Source: DASRIA01 sp963816975 (GTDB taxonomy: Bacteria > Actinomycetota > Thermoleophilia > Solirubrobacterales > JBBDJG01). From it: 64,000 nucleotides of DNA. Of this stretch, positions 43,174 through 52,617 are shown piece after piece; within the stretch, counting starts at the first letter, position 1, and each line of letters begins with the position of its first letter. The stretch covers positions 558,001 through 622,000 of the forward strand of contig CAWFMD010000006.1 in assembly GCA_963816975.1 (NCBI GenBank). Reading direction: 5' to 3'. The notes beneath the pieces are model-generated. The model was not told the DNA's origin. It searched no databases and worked only from the letters and a program-made list of their open reading frames with translations. The translations under genes and the position numbers were made by a program.

Positions 43174-44307
43174 ATGCGCTCGCCGCTGGACTCGCTGGAC
43201 CCCTTCAACCTCAAGCAGCAGGTATCGCGCCTCGACGACGTGCGCGCGCTCGGCACGCGGTTCGTGTCCAACCTCGATGCGGCCCGCACGGCGCGCCGGG
43301 CGCTGCTCCCGCTCCCGCTCGTCGACCGGCCGGAGAAGACGCAGACGACGATCTTTCCTCCGTTCAAGGCCAGGCCGATCCCGTCGCTGCGCAGCAAGAA
43401 GGTGGGACTGCTGCTGTCCGGCGGGAGCGGCGCGTGCGTGTCGGCGGTCGGGGTCGCGCGGGCGCTCGAGGAGGCCGGCATCGAGCCGCAGGCGATCTCG
43501 GTGTGCTCGGGCTCCGCGCTGTGGGGCTCGATGATGGCCTCCGGCCTGACCGCCCAGGAGATGGTCAACCAGTCCCTCAACTGGCAGCCGGAGGACTACC
43601 TCGACATCCAGTGGGCGCGCCTGCCGCGGTTCGCGATGGCGGCGATGCGCGGGTTCACCGGGCTCGCGAAGGGCGAGGCGATCGAGAAGCTGTTCGACCG
43701 CCAGCTTTGGCACATGACGCTCGGCGAGTCGCCGATCCCGATCTACTCCGAGGTCTACAACATCGACCTCAACCGGCTGGAGACGTTCGGCTCGAAGCTG
43801 ACGCCCGACCTCACGATCGCCGAGCTGGTGCGGATCGCGATCGCGCTGCCGCTGCTGGTCGAGTCGGTGCGCGTGGACGGGCACCTCTACGCCGACGGCG
43901 GCGTGGTCGACGTGTTCCCGGCCGAGCCGCTGCTCGAGCACGAGCGCCTCGACGTCGTCGTGGGCGTGAACACGATCCTGCCGCGCGGGTTCGAGGGCGA
44001 GGACATCTCCGGCTGGACCGAGCGCACGATGGGCTTCATGACGGCCAGCCGCCAGATCAGCTACGCCGGGCACCTGGAGCTGGCGCGTCGCAGCGCGCGT
44101 CGCCTCGGCCGCAAGCTGATCCTGATCGACCCGGTCGACTTCACCGAGGTGCACGGCTGGCGGTTCTACGACCTGTTCATCGACCGGCGCAAGTGGCCAC
44201 GCCTGATCCTCCAGGGCTACGAGCACGCGACGCGCGTGCTCGACCGCTACCGCCGCTCGAACGGCGCGCGCAAGCGCAGCCGCCCGCGCGCCGTCGCCGC
44301 TCCGTAA
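43174..44307 (+). CDS. patatin-like phospholipase family protein with altered nucleophile elbow
   Basis: 377 residues. An N-terminal region (1-80) precedes the patatin domain: glycine loop KVGLLLSGGSGACVSAVGVARAL, elbow AISVCSGSALWGSM, and the dyad Asp in LYADGGVVDVFP (Asp241). The usual elbow G-x-S-x-G reads V-C-S-G-S (110-114), so both flanking glycines are replaced though Ser112 is retained. It may still cleave lipid acyl esters, or be regulatory. C-terminus is basic (Lys/Arg-rich), suggestive of membrane contact. Start ATG at 43174; another ATG upstream at 43143 is in a different frame. Confidence 0.82.
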   Translation: MRSPLDSLDPFNLKQQVSRLDDVRALGTRFVSNLDAARTARRALLPLPLVDRPEKTQTTIFPPFKARPIPSLRSKKVGLLLSGGSGACVSAVGVARALEEAGIEPQAISVCSGSALWGSMMASGLTAQEMVNQSLNWQPEDYLDIQWARLPRFAMAAMRGFTGLAKGEAIEKLFDRQLWHMTLGESPIPIYSEVYNIDLNRLETFGSKLTPDLTIAELVRIAIALPLLVESVRVDGHLYADGGVVDVFPAEPLLEHERLDVVVGVNTILPRGFEGEDISGWTERTMGFMTASRQISYAGHLELARRSARRLGRKLILIDPVDFTEVHGWRFYDLFIDRRKWPRLILQGYEHATRVLDRYRRSNGARKRSRPRAVAAP

Positions 44308-44314
44308 CGACGCG

Positions 44315-45097
44315 TCAGCCGCCGTCGGCCATCAGGTAGATGAACGCCAGCGTGTTGTTGACCGCGTGCAACATGATCGGTGGCCACAGGGAGCGCGTCC
44401 GCTCGAACAGCAGCGCCAGGATCACACCGAGGATGGCGAGCTGGACCAGCTTGAAGAACTCGAAGTGGATCACCCCGAAGACCAGGCCGCTGAGGATCGC
44501 TCCGGGCCAGACCCCGTAGCTGTTGCGAAAGGCCTGATAGAGGAAGCCGCGGAAGAAGATCTCCTCCGCCACGGGCGCGACCCCGATCAGCAGCACGCCC
44601 GTGGCGATCGCGAGCCCGACTCCCTCCTCCGCGCCCAGCTCCTTCGGCAGCTCCTCGGAGGGCGGATTGAAGATCGCCGCATAGAGGATCGCCATCGCGT
44701 AGTAGGCGAGGAACGCGAGTGCGAGCCATTTGTATGCCGAGCGATCGAATGGGCGCAGCCCGAACGTCGCCCACGTCGGGCGCCCGAGGTCGGCGGTCAC
44801 GAAGAACGCGGCGCCGATCAGGGCCGCGGCCTGGATCAGGGTGCCCACGAAGACGTAGCTGCGATCGTCGAGATCCGCACCGGCCGCGGCGTAGATCACC
44901 CCGATGATCGCGACGGCGAAGAGGGTCGCGGCGACCGCGACACCGAACCCGATCAGGCCCTTCGAGGCCGTCAACCGGCGTTCCGGCGGGAGCGCCGCCT
45001 CGTCGCCGCCGGGCAACGGCGGGTGGGGGCCGCCGGGCGAACCCTGCGGGGCGGGGGGCGAGCGCGCCGGGAGGGAGCTGTCGTATGCGTCGGTCAC
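44315..45097 (-). CDS. CPBP-family intramembrane metalloprotease
   Basis: 260 residues. A proline-rich cytosolic leader (1-45) is followed by about seven membrane helices. The catalytic motifs are EEIFFRG (EExxxR), FGVIHF (FxxxH) and LHAVNN (HxxxN), as in Rce1/CPBP (Abi) proteases that cleave within the membrane. Substrate unknown; bacterial members handle prenylated or bacteriocin-related peptides. GTG at 45097 overlaps the HAD gene stop as GTGA. Confidence 0.88.
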   Translation of the reverse strand: MTDAYDSSLPARSPPAPQGSPGGPHPPLPGGDEAALPPERRLTASKGLIGFGVAVAATLFAVAIIGVIYAAAGADLDDRSYVFVGTLIQAAALIGAAFFVTADLGRPTWATFGLRPFDRSAYKWLALAFLAYYAMAILYAAIFNPPSEELPKELGAEEGVGLAIATGVLLIGVAPVAEEIFFRGFLYQAFRNSYGVWPGAILSGLVFGVIHFEFFKLVQLAILGVILALLFERTRSLWPPIMLHAVNNTLAFIYLMADGG

Positions 45098-45837
45098 GAG
45101 TGCGGGGGAAGGGCCGGGGCGGCCAGCAGCTTGTCGAGGTGCTCGAGGGTGAAGATGCGCTCCACCCCCTCCTGATCGGCCACCGTGGCCGCGCGATCAA
45201 CCAGTACGGCCCTGACTCCTGCGCTGCGCGCTCCGGCGATGTCGGTCTCCGGAGAGTCGCCGACGAACAGCGCCTTGCGGGCCTCACATCGTAGCCTTCG
45301 CAACGCCAGCTCGAAGATGCCCGGCGCGGGCTTCGCGACGCCCGCCTCGGCTGACACGACGACGTCGTCGACGAGGCCGCCCAACCCGATCTCGCCCAGC
45401 ACGCCGCGCAGCGACACGTCCCAGTTGGACACCACGGCGCTGCGGATCCCGAGCAGCCGCAGCCGGCCCAGCGCCGGCGCGGCGTCCGGATACGGACGGA
45501 AGCGGAGTGAGCTGAGCAGCGCCTCCGTCAGGTCGGCAGCGGGCAGCCTCCCGGCGGCCGCCGGGAGGCGCTCCCGCAACACCTCCGTGCAGCGTGCGCG
45601 CAGTGCGGCCAGCGAAGCTTCGTCCCGGCCCTCCATGTGATGAGCTCGGTAGTAGGACATCTCCACGAGCATCGCCTGCTTGGCCTGCTGCTCGTCCAGC
45701 TCGATGCCACGGGCGCCCAGCGCTGCTCGCAGGAGCGGCCACGGCGGTGCCAGCTCGACCAGGGTCCCGAGCGCGTCGAACAGGACGGCCTCGGGCCCGG
45801 CGGCGACTCTCGCCGGAGTGTCTCCCGCGCGGCTCAG
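45094..45837 (-). CDS. HAD-family hydrolase, apparently started at CTG
   Basis: About 247 residues. Motif I VLFDALGTLVEL (nucleophile Asp, like HDHD3/haloacid-dehalogenase-type proteins lacking the second Asp), motif II SAVVSNWD, motif III Lys in GVAKPAPGIF and motif IV FVGDSPETDIAGARSAG. Phosphatase on a small metabolite is likely. No ATG, GTG or TTG exists before motif I; the only reasonable start is CTG at 45837, which overlaps the preceding stop as CTGA. The third such overlap in the window. Confidence 0.85.
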   Translation of the reverse strand: MSRAGDTPARVAAGPEAVLFDALGTLVELAPPWPLLRAALGARGIELDEQQAKQAMLVEMSYYRAHHMEGRDEASLAALRARCTEVLRERLPAAAGRLPAADLTEALLSSLRFRPYPDAAPALGRLRLLGIRSAVVSNWDVSLRGVLGEIGLGGLVDDVVVSAEAGVAKPAPGIFELALRRLRCEARKALFVGDSPETDIAGARSAGVRAVLVDRAATVADQEGVERIFTLEHLDKLLAAPALPPHS

Positions 45838-48071
45838 ACCGCAGCCGGAGCGGGCGCGGCGGCGGCGGTGCGCTCGACAGGAAGCCCGCCCAGCTCCACC
45901 CCTTCGACCCGCACCGGGATGCCGTTCAGATGCGCCATCCCGGCGAGCCGCTCGAGGTGCTCGGGGCCCGACGGCGCGAGCTGGTTCACGTTCGCGCCGC
46001 CCGCCTGGTTCGCGAGCCGCCAGCCGCCACGGTGGCCCCAACCGTGCGGCAGCGCCACCGTGCCCGGCGTCATCTCGTCGGTGACCGTGATCGGGGCCTC
46101 CACCGATCCGGCCTGCGACGTGATGCGCGCGCGGGCGCCGTCCGTGAGCCCCGCCGCGGCGGCGTCGTCGGGATGGATCCGCAGCGCGTGAGTGCGGCCG
46201 CCCCGCATCAGGAGCGGCGAGTTGTGCATCCAGGAGTTGTGCGAGCGCAGCTCGCGCAGGCCGATCAGGCTCAGCGGGTACCGCGAGCCGCCGCCGTTGG
46301 ACGACTCGAGCCGGTCGATCTCGCCGAGCGCGGTCGCGTCTCCCACCTGCACCCGCCGGTCCGCGTGGCGCACGCGCTGGCCGAGCACCCCGGTGGCGAT
46401 GTGGTCGCCGAGCACGATGCCGTGCGGCGCGCGCGCCACCTTCGCCAGCGAGAGGCCGCGGCGGCGCAGGCCGAACCAGTCTCCCGCGGAACCGGTGCGC
46501 AGCATCAGGTCGACCATGCGCCGGGGGGAGATCCGGTACCCGAGGCGGGCGAGCGCGCGCAGCGGCTTCAGCGAATACGGGGCGACGCCGATCCGGCGCG
46601 ACAGGTCGTCGATGATCCGCCACTCCTGACGGGCCTCGCCACGCGGCGGCACGACCGCGTCTGTGACCTGGATGAACGGCGAGCTGAAGAAGCCCATGAA
46701 CGCGACGGGCACGTCGTCGCGCTCGAGGAAGGTGGTGGCCGGCAGCACGTAGTCCGCGTGGCGGCTCGTATCGCTCACGTACAGGTCGAGCGACACCAGC
46801 AGGTCGAGCTGCGCGAACGCCGCCTCCATGGCTGCGCCGTTGGGAACCGACAGCACCGGGTTGCCGGCCGAGACGAAGAACGCGCGGATCTGCCCGCGGC
46901 CGGGGGTGGTGATCTCCTGCGGGATCAGCGTCGCGGGCAGGTTGCCGATCACGTCGGGGAAGCCGCCGATCCGCGAGTGCTCCCGGCCATAGGTCGCAAG
47001 GCCCACCCGCTCCGCGATCTCGTCCAGCGCGATCGGCGGCCGGCCGAATACGGCGCCCCCCGGCCGATCGAGGTTGCCCGTGACGGCGTTCAACGCGTCG
47101 AGCAGATAGGCGACCAGCGTGCCGAAGCGCCCCAGGCACGAGCCGGTGCGTCCGTAGGCCGCGGCGCTCGGCGCGGCGGCGAAGGCGCGAGCCAGCGCGC
47201 GCAGCGTCTCCGCGGGGATCCCGGTAACGCGCGCCGCGCGCTCGGGGTCGAAGCGCAGCGCCTGGGCCGCCAACGCGTCGGCGCCGCGCACACGGCCCTC
47301 CATGAAGGAGCGATCGGCGAGCCCCTCGGCGAAGATCACGTGCAGCATCGACAAGAGCATCCACGCGTCGGAGTCGGGACGGATCGGCACGTGCTCGTAC
47401 CGACTCGCGGTCTCGGAGCGGCGGGGGTCGACGACGACCACGCGCCCACCGCGATCGACCACGGCGTTGAGCAACTCGCGAACCCGCGGCGCCGACAGCA
47501 CCGACCCGTGCGAAACCAGGGGATTGGCACCCACCACGAACAGGAAGTCGGTGCGGTTCAGGTCGGGGATCGGGACCAGCAGCGGCGACCCGTACAGGAG
47601 CGCCGAGGCGGCAAAGCGGTTGTTGACGTCCTGCGAGCCGGCCGAATAGTAGTGCGGGCTGCCGAGACCGTCGAGGAATCCCTTGGCCCACAGCGTGTGG
47701 CTGTAGCTGAACGCACCCGGGTTGCCGATGTACCAGCCGACCGACTCCGGGCCGTGGGACCCGATGATCCGTTTCATGCGGGTCGCGATGTCGCTCATCG
47801 CCTGCTCCCAGGTGACGCGCTCGAACTCGCCCGGCCCGCCGACCCGCTTGAGCGGATACACGATGCGATCCGGGTCGTTCTGCACGTCGGCCATCGCGAT
47901 GCCCTTGGGGCAGGCATAGCCCCGCGAGAGCGGATGATCGCGGTCGGGGCGCAGCTGGGTCAGACGGCCGTGCTCGACCGTCGCGACCATGCCGCACAAC
48001 GGCTCGCAGATGCGGCAGAAAGTGACCCTCTCGTCGACCGCCACGGCGCCGAGTCTACCTTGAGCCAACAT
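45834..48071 (-). CDS. molybdopterin-dependent oxidoreductase with [4Fe-4S] site
   Basis: 745 residues. N-terminal cluster motif FCRICEPLCGMV...YACPKG (C-x2-C-x3-C-x27-C) for a 4Fe-4S centre, then DMSO-reductase-family molybdopterin domains (VVGANPLVSHG, TVALPHGWGHRGGW, ANQAGGANVNQLAP). It transfers electrons to or from a small substrate; formate-dehydrogenase-like or another type cannot be told apart. ATG at 48071 or GTG at 48044 could be the start; the ATG is used. No electron-transfer subunits are adjacent. The molybdenum cofactor genes moaC and mogA lie at 16.4-17.4 kb. Confidence 0.88.
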   Translation of the reverse strand: MLAQGRLGAVAVDERVTFCRICEPLCGMVATVEHGRLTQLRPDRDHPLSRGYACPKGIAMADVQNDPDRIVYPLKRVGGPGEFERVTWEQAMSDIATRMKRIIGSHGPESVGWYIGNPGAFSYSHTLWAKGFLDGLGSPHYYSAGSQDVNNRFAASALLYGSPLLVPIPDLNRTDFLFVVGANPLVSHGSVLSAPRVRELLNAVVDRGGRVVVVDPRRSETASRYEHVPIRPDSDAWMLLSMLHVIFAEGLADRSFMEGRVRGADALAAQALRFDPERAARVTGIPAETLRALARAFAAAPSAAAYGRTGSCLGRFGTLVAYLLDALNAVTGNLDRPGGAVFGRPPIALDEIAERVGLATYGREHSRIGGFPDVIGNLPATLIPQEITTPGRGQIRAFFVSAGNPVLSVPNGAAMEAAFAQLDLLVSLDLYVSDTSRHADYVLPATTFLERDDVPVAFMGFFSSPFIQVTDAVVPPRGEARQEWRIIDDLSRRIGVAPYSLKPLRALARLGYRISPRRMVDLMLRTGSAGDWFGLRRRGLSLAKVARAPHGIVLGDHIATGVLGQRVRHADRRVQVGDATALGEIDRLESSNGGGSRYPLSLIGLRELRSHNSWMHNSPLLMRGGRTHALRIHPDDAAAAGLTDGARARITSQAGSVEAPITVTDEMTPGTVALPHGWGHRGGWRLANQAGGANVNQLAPSGPEHLERLAGMAHLNGIPVRVEGVELGGLPVERTAAAAPAPAAV

Positions 48072-48133
48072 CCGATTTCCGCGGGCCGCCGGATCGGGGT
48101 GCTCCGCACTGACGAGGGCCGGTTTTGCAGGTC

Positions 48134-48139
48134 TATACT
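48134..48139 (+). promoter_or_regulatory. possible -10 element of the PBP1a promoter
   Basis: TATACT lies about 72 bases ahead of the PBP1a TTG in the 139-base divergent gap. A weak -35 (CTGACG, 48109-48114) is 19 bases upstream. Support is only the good -10 match. Confidence 0.35.
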
Positions 48140-48210
48140 CGATTCCTCACTCCCTGGCAGGGACGGCGGCGCATGATCCGAAAGCCGGTCTGCGCCGCAT
48201 CTCATCTCAC

Positions 48211-50292
48211 TTGACCTACCGTGCGCGACAGCGCCATCGCCGGAGCCACAAGCGCAGCAAGGTGCTCCTTGCCGTGCTGGTGCTCGCCGTCGCGGCCGGG
48301 ATCGCGGTCCTCTCCGCGGCCGGCTATGTGCTGTCGGTCGCCGCTTCGGCGCCCGTACTCTCGTCGCTGAAGCCGATCGACCAGGGCACCAGCTCGGCGG
48401 TCTACGCAGCCGACGGCTCGCGGCTGGGCTTCATCCAGTCCGACGAGATCCGGACGCCGATCCCGCTGCAGCGCATTCCGGAGGCGATGCAGGCCGCGAC
48501 GGTGGCGATCGAGGACGAGCGCTTCTACGAGCACGGCGGCATCGACTACGAGGGCATCGTGCGCGCCGCCTTCAAGAACCTCGAGGCCGGCAAGGCCGTC
48601 GAGGGCGGGTCCACGATTACGATGCAGCTCGTCCGCAACCTCTACGTGGGCCGCGAGCGCACGCTCGAGCGCAAGATCCGCGAGGCGCGGCTCGCGGAGG
48701 AGCTGGAGGACAAGCACTCCAAGCGCTGGGTGCTCGAGAGCTATCTGAACTCGGTGCCCTACGGGACCGTGGACGGCCAGACCGCCGTCGGGGTGCAGGC
48801 CGCCGCGCAGACCTTCTTCGCCAAGCCCGCCAAGAACCTGACGCTCGAGGAGTCGGCGCTGCTCGCCGGGCTGCCCCAGTCGCCCAGCCGGCTGAACCCG
48901 TTCCAGAATCCACGTGACGCGCTCGAGCGGCGCAACAAGGTGCTCGAGAAGATGCGCGAGCTGGGCTACATCTCGCGGGCGCGCGCCGCGCAGGCGATGA
49001 ACTCGCGCCTGGGCGTGCGCCGCGGCGACCTCTACATCAAGATCCGCGAACCGTTCTTCTTCGACTACGTGAAGCAGCAGCTGATCGACAAGTTCGGCGT
49101 CAACACGGTGCGCAAGGGCGGGCTGCGCGTCTACACGACGATCGACCCAAAGCTTCAGCAGGCGGGCCGCGAGGCGATCGACTCGACGCTCAACTATCCG
49201 GGCGATCCGAGCTCGGCCGTGGTCGCGATCGATCCGCGCACCGGCTACATCAAGGCGATGGCGTCCAGCTCCACCTACAAGCACAACCAGTACAACCTCG
49301 CCGCGCAGGGGCACCGCCAGCCCGGCTCGGCCTTCAAGACCTTCGTGCTGACGACCGCCATCAAGCGCGGCGTGAATCCCGACTCGACGAGCTACGTGTC
49401 GAAGCCGCTGGACCTCAAGACGCGCGACTACGGCCCGTGGAAGGTGCAGACCTACGACCAGAGTTACGGCGGCCCGATGAGCCTCACGCGTGCCACGCTC
49501 AAATCGGACAACACGGTCTTCGCCCAGCTCGACCTCGACCTGGGACCGCAGAGCGTCGCGGACACCGCGAAGGAGATGGGGATCACGACCAAGCTCGACG
49601 GCTACCCGGCCGAGGGCCTCGGCGGCCTCAAGCGCGGCGTGTCACCGCTGGAGATGGCGAACGCGTATGCGACCCTCGCGGCGGGGGGCATCCGCAACAA
49701 GCCGATCGCGATCCTGCGGGTGAAGTTCCCGGACGGCGAGCACGAGGACCTGGGCAAGCCGCAGCGCGAGCGCGTGTTCTCCGACGCCGTCGCGTACGAG
49801 GTGACCAAGATCCTCAAGCAGAACGTCCAGCAGGGAACCGGCACGCGCGCCGACGTCGGCTGTCCGGCGGCCGGCAAGACCGGCACCACGGACAACTTCA
49901 ACGACGCCTGGTTCGACGGCTACACGCCGCGCCTCGCGGCCGCGGTCTGGGTCGGATACCCGGAGGCGCTCAAGGAGATGCGCGGCGTGCACGGGATCTC
50001 CGTCGCCGGGGGCACCTTCCCCGCGATGATCTGGAACAAGTTCATGCAGGTCGCCAAGGGCGCCTACTGCGGCGACTTCCCCCGCCCGGAGAGCACGATC
50101 AGCTGGTCCCCGTTCTTCGGCAGGTACTCCAAGGGCGGCGCGGACTACTCGGTCGGCGGCGAGCAGTACAACGGCGGGGACTCCACGGGCGGCGGCTACC
50201 AGGGCTACGATCCGCGTCTCTATGGGGAGCCGGACGGGAGCCCTCCCGCCGACAACGAAACCGGCAACGGCGGGTCCGCACCGAGCCGGTAG
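48211..50292 (+). CDS. class A penicillin-binding protein 1A
   Basis: 693 residues. Basic cytosolic start, one membrane helix (about 17-45), glycosyltransferase 51 domain with catalytic EDERFYEHGG (Glu101) and GGSTITMQLVRNLY, then a transpeptidase with SAFK (Ser373-Lys376), SDN (about 431) and KTGT (Lys556). It polymerises lipid II and crosslinks peptidoglycan. C-terminal Gly/Ser/Tyr-rich tail (about 640-693) is disordered. TTG start at 48211. The downstream membrane glycosyltransferase-like gene overlaps its 3' end. Confidence 0.96.
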   Translation: MTYRARQRHRRSHKRSKVLLAVLVLAVAAGIAVLSAAGYVLSVAASAPVLSSLKPIDQGTSSAVYAADGSRLGFIQSDEIRTPIPLQRIPEAMQAATVAIEDERFYEHGGIDYEGIVRAAFKNLEAGKAVEGGSTITMQLVRNLYVGRERTLERKIREARLAEELEDKHSKRWVLESYLNSVPYGTVDGQTAVGVQAAAQTFFAKPAKNLTLEESALLAGLPQSPSRLNPFQNPRDALERRNKVLEKMRELGYISRARAAQAMNSRLGVRRGDLYIKIREPFFFDYVKQQLIDKFGVNTVRKGGLRVYTTIDPKLQQAGREAIDSTLNYPGDPSSAVVAIDPRTGYIKAMASSSTYKHNQYNLAAQGHRQPGSAFKTFVLTTAIKRGVNPDSTSYVSKPLDLKTRDYGPWKVQTYDQSYGGPMSLTRATLKSDNTVFAQLDLDLGPQSVADTAKEMGITTKLDGYPAEGLGGLKRGVSPLEMANAYATLAAGGIRNKPIAILRVKFPDGEHEDLGKPQRERVFSDAVAYEVTKILKQNVQQGTGTRADVGCPAAGKTGTTDNFNDAWFDGYTPRLAAAVWVGYPEALKEMRGVHGISVAGGTFPAMIWNKFMQVAKGAYCGDFPRPESTISWSPFFGRYSKGGADYSVGGEQYNGGDSTGGGYQGYDPRLYGEPDGSPPADNETGNGGSAPSR

Positions 50293-51595
50293 CGGGGCGC
50301 TTGCGGCGCTGGGCGTGCTCGGCGGCGCCTACGTGGCGCTCGCGGTCCTATGGGCGGCATCGGGGTCGAACGTCGTCCTGGCAACCAGCGGCGGCTCACC
50401 GCGGTGGCTGCTCGGCGTGTTCGAGCCGCTGGGCGCGGCGTTCGCCGACGGCGGCCTCGGTGGTCCCCTGTTCTATGGCGGGTTGTGGGTCGCGCTGCTT
50501 GCGTACGGCGCGATCCTGGCGCACGCCCGGCGGTTGGGAATCAGGACGGTCGCCGCCGCGATCGTGCTCGCGCACCTGCTGTTCGCGCTGGCTCCGCCGC
50601 TCCTGTCGCAGGACGTGTTCAGCTACGTCTCCTACGCGCGGCTCGACGTCGTGCACGGACTCGACCCGTATACCCACAGCCCCAGCGACGTGCCCACCGA
50701 CGCGGCCTACGCCTATGCCGGGTCCAAGGGCTTCACAAGCGTCTACGGCCCGCTGTTCACCGTCGCCACGTTTCCGCTCGCGAAGGTCAGCGTGCCGGTC
50801 GCGTTCTGGATCCTGAAGGCGGTCGCGGCGCTCGCGAGCCTCGCGATCGTCGCGCTCGTATGGTGGTGTGCGCGCCGCCTGGGGCGCGACCCGCGGCTGC
50901 CCGCGCTGCTGGTCGGCCTCAACCCGCTCGTGCTCGTCCACGTCGTGGCCGGCGCCCACAACGATGCGCTCACGGTGCTGCTGTGGATGGGAGGTGTCGC
51001 TGCGCTGCTCGCGTCCCGGGAGACGCTCGCCGGTGCGCTGACCGCGGCATCCGGTGCAGTGAAGGTGTCCGCCGCCGTGCTCGGCCCGTTCATGCTGATC
51101 GGCGCGCGCCGCCGGCTCGCGTTGCTCGCCGGCGCCGCGGGCGCTGCGCTCTCGGCGCTGGCCGTGGCGGTGATCGCCTTCGGCGACAGCGCGCTGGAGG
51201 CGTTTGCGCTGCTGGGCGACAACCAGGAGCGCACCAGTCGCTGGAGCATCCCGCAGCGCAGCGCCGACGCGATCGCGGAGCTGACGGGGGGATCGCCCGG
51301 TTCGATCGTCGACTTCACACGCGCCGCGTTGGGCGGGGCGCTGGTCGTGGCCGTCGCGCTGCTGCTGCGGGCCGCGTGGCGCCGGCGCGCGGTGGCGGGC
51401 GGTTGGATCGCTCCGGCCGGATGGGCCACCCTCGGCGTGCTGCTCACGACCGCCTGGCTCGTGCCCTGGTATGCCATCTGGCTGCTGCCCCTCGCGGCCC
51501 TCGGCGGCGATCGCCGCCTGGTCGTGGCCAGCATCGCCCTGTGCGCTTACATGATGGTGATCGCCGTGCCGCTCGAACCATTTTCTCCCTATTGA
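50222..51595 (+). CDS. polyprenol-phosphate-mannose-dependent alpha-mannosyltransferase-like membrane protein
   Basis: 457 residues, about twelve membrane segments. LSQDVFSYVSYARLDVVHGLDPY (acidic catalytic loop with Asp-Tyr) and the LNPLVLVHVVAGAHNDALTVLLW block resemble the GT-C alpha-1,6-mannosyltransferases MptA/MptB of actinobacteria (DUF2029-related). They extend lipoglycan or arabinomannan backbones outside the membrane. ATG at 50222 overlaps PBP1a by 71 bases; GTG at 50315 is an alternative with little overlap. Tight linkage to a cell-wall synthase supports an envelope function. Confidence 0.75.
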   Translation: MGSRTGALPPTTKPATAGPHRAGSGALAALGVLGGAYVALAVLWAASGSNVVLATSGGSPRWLLGVFEPLGAAFADGGLGGPLFYGGLWVALLAYGAILAHARRLGIRTVAAAIVLAHLLFALAPPLLSQDVFSYVSYARLDVVHGLDPYTHSPSDVPTDAAYAYAGSKGFTSVYGPLFTVATFPLAKVSVPVAFWILKAVAALASLAIVALVWWCARRLGRDPRLPALLVGLNPLVLVHVVAGAHNDALTVLLWMGGVAALLASRETLAGALTAASGAVKVSAAVLGPFMLIGARRRLALLAGAAGAALSALAVAVIAFGDSALEAFALLGDNQERTSRWSIPQRSADAIAELTGGSPGSIVDFTRAALGGALVVAVALLLRAAWRRRAVAGGWIAPAGWATLGVLLTTAWLVPWYAIWLLPLAALGGDRRLVVASIALCAYMMVIAVPLEPFSPY

Positions 51596-52617
51596 TGGAC
51601 GAGTTCGACCTGATCGCCCGCATGCGCGGTCGGCTCGCCCCCCGCGGCGACCGCGTGGTCGTATGGTCGGGGGACGACGCGGCGGCGGTGCGGCCCGGAG
51701 GTGGCGTGAGCGTCACCTCGACCGACGCCTTCGTCGAGGGCGTGCACTTCCGGCTCGTCACGACCTCGCTGCGCGACCTTGGTCACAAGTGCCTGGCGGC
51801 CTCGCTGTCGGACCTCGCCGCGATGGGCGCCTGCGGGGGTGAGGCGTACATCGCGCTCGGATTGCCCGGCCACCTCGGCGAGCACGAGGTGCTGGAGCTG
51901 GCAGACGGCGCCGAGTCGCTTGCGGCCTCGTGCGGAGTGACGATCTGCGGCGGCGACCTGACGCGCGCCGACGAGCTGTTCGTGGTCGTGACCGTGGTCG
52001 GCTATGTGGAGGACGAGCAGCGCCTGGCGCGCCGCGACGGCGCCCGGGCGGGCGACATGCTCGGCGTGACCGGGGCGCTCGGCGGTTCGGGGGCGGGCCT
52101 GCTGCTGCTGGGGCGAGGGCACCGCGGCGGCGACATCGCGATCGGCGCGCACCTGCTCGAGCGCCACCTGCGTCCGCGTCCGCTGCTGGATGCCGGCCGC
52201 GCGTTGGCCGGCGCGGGCGTGCACGCGATGATCGACGTCAGCGATGGAGTCGCCTCCGATGTCGCCCGCATCTGCGAGCGCAGCAATGTCGCCGCCGAAG
52301 TGCGGCTCCCGGAGCTACCGATCGAGGAGGGGGTGACCGACGTCGCACACGACCACGGCCTCGATCCGCTCGACTTCGCGGCGACGGCCGGCGAGGACTA
52401 CGAACTGCTGTTCACCGCGCCGGCGACAGCGCGGGACGAGATCGAGCGCGCTGCCGCATCGGCCGGCTCGGACGTGACCTGGATCGGTTCGGTTCGGAGC
52501 TCCAGCGGCGAAGATCCGGTCAGGCTGCTCGGCGCAGACGGCGAGCCGCGCCACCTGCGGGGTTGGTACCACTTCTCGCGGGCGGGTGAGGCGCGAGAGT
52601 CTCCTGGACCAGTCTGA
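51595..52617 (+). CDS. thiL: thiamine-monophosphate kinase
   Basis: 340 residues. MDEFDLIARM, GDDAAAVRPGGGVSVTSTDAFVEGVHF (Mg/ATP loop), RDLGHKCLAASLSDLAAMG, LGVTGALGGSGAGLLLL, IDVSDGVASDVARI and GEDYELLFTAP identify ThiL, which makes thiamine pyrophosphate from thiamine monophosphate. ATG at 51595 overlaps the preceding stop by one base (TGATG). Its last 98 bases overlap a small antisense gene. Confidence 0.94.
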   Translation: MDEFDLIARMRGRLAPRGDRVVVWSGDDAAAVRPGGGVSVTSTDAFVEGVHFRLVTTSLRDLGHKCLAASLSDLAAMGACGGEAYIALGLPGHLGEHEVLELADGAESLAASCGVTICGGDLTRADELFVVVTVVGYVEDEQRLARRDGARAGDMLGVTGALGGSGAGLLLLGRGHRGGDIAIGAHLLERHLRPRPLLDAGRALAGAGVHAMIDVSDGVASDVARICERSNVAAEVRLPELPIEEGVTDVAHDHGLDPLDFAATAGEDYELLFTAPATARDEIERAAASAGSDVTWIGSVRSSSGEDPVRLLGADGEPRHLRGWYHFSRAGEARESPGPV

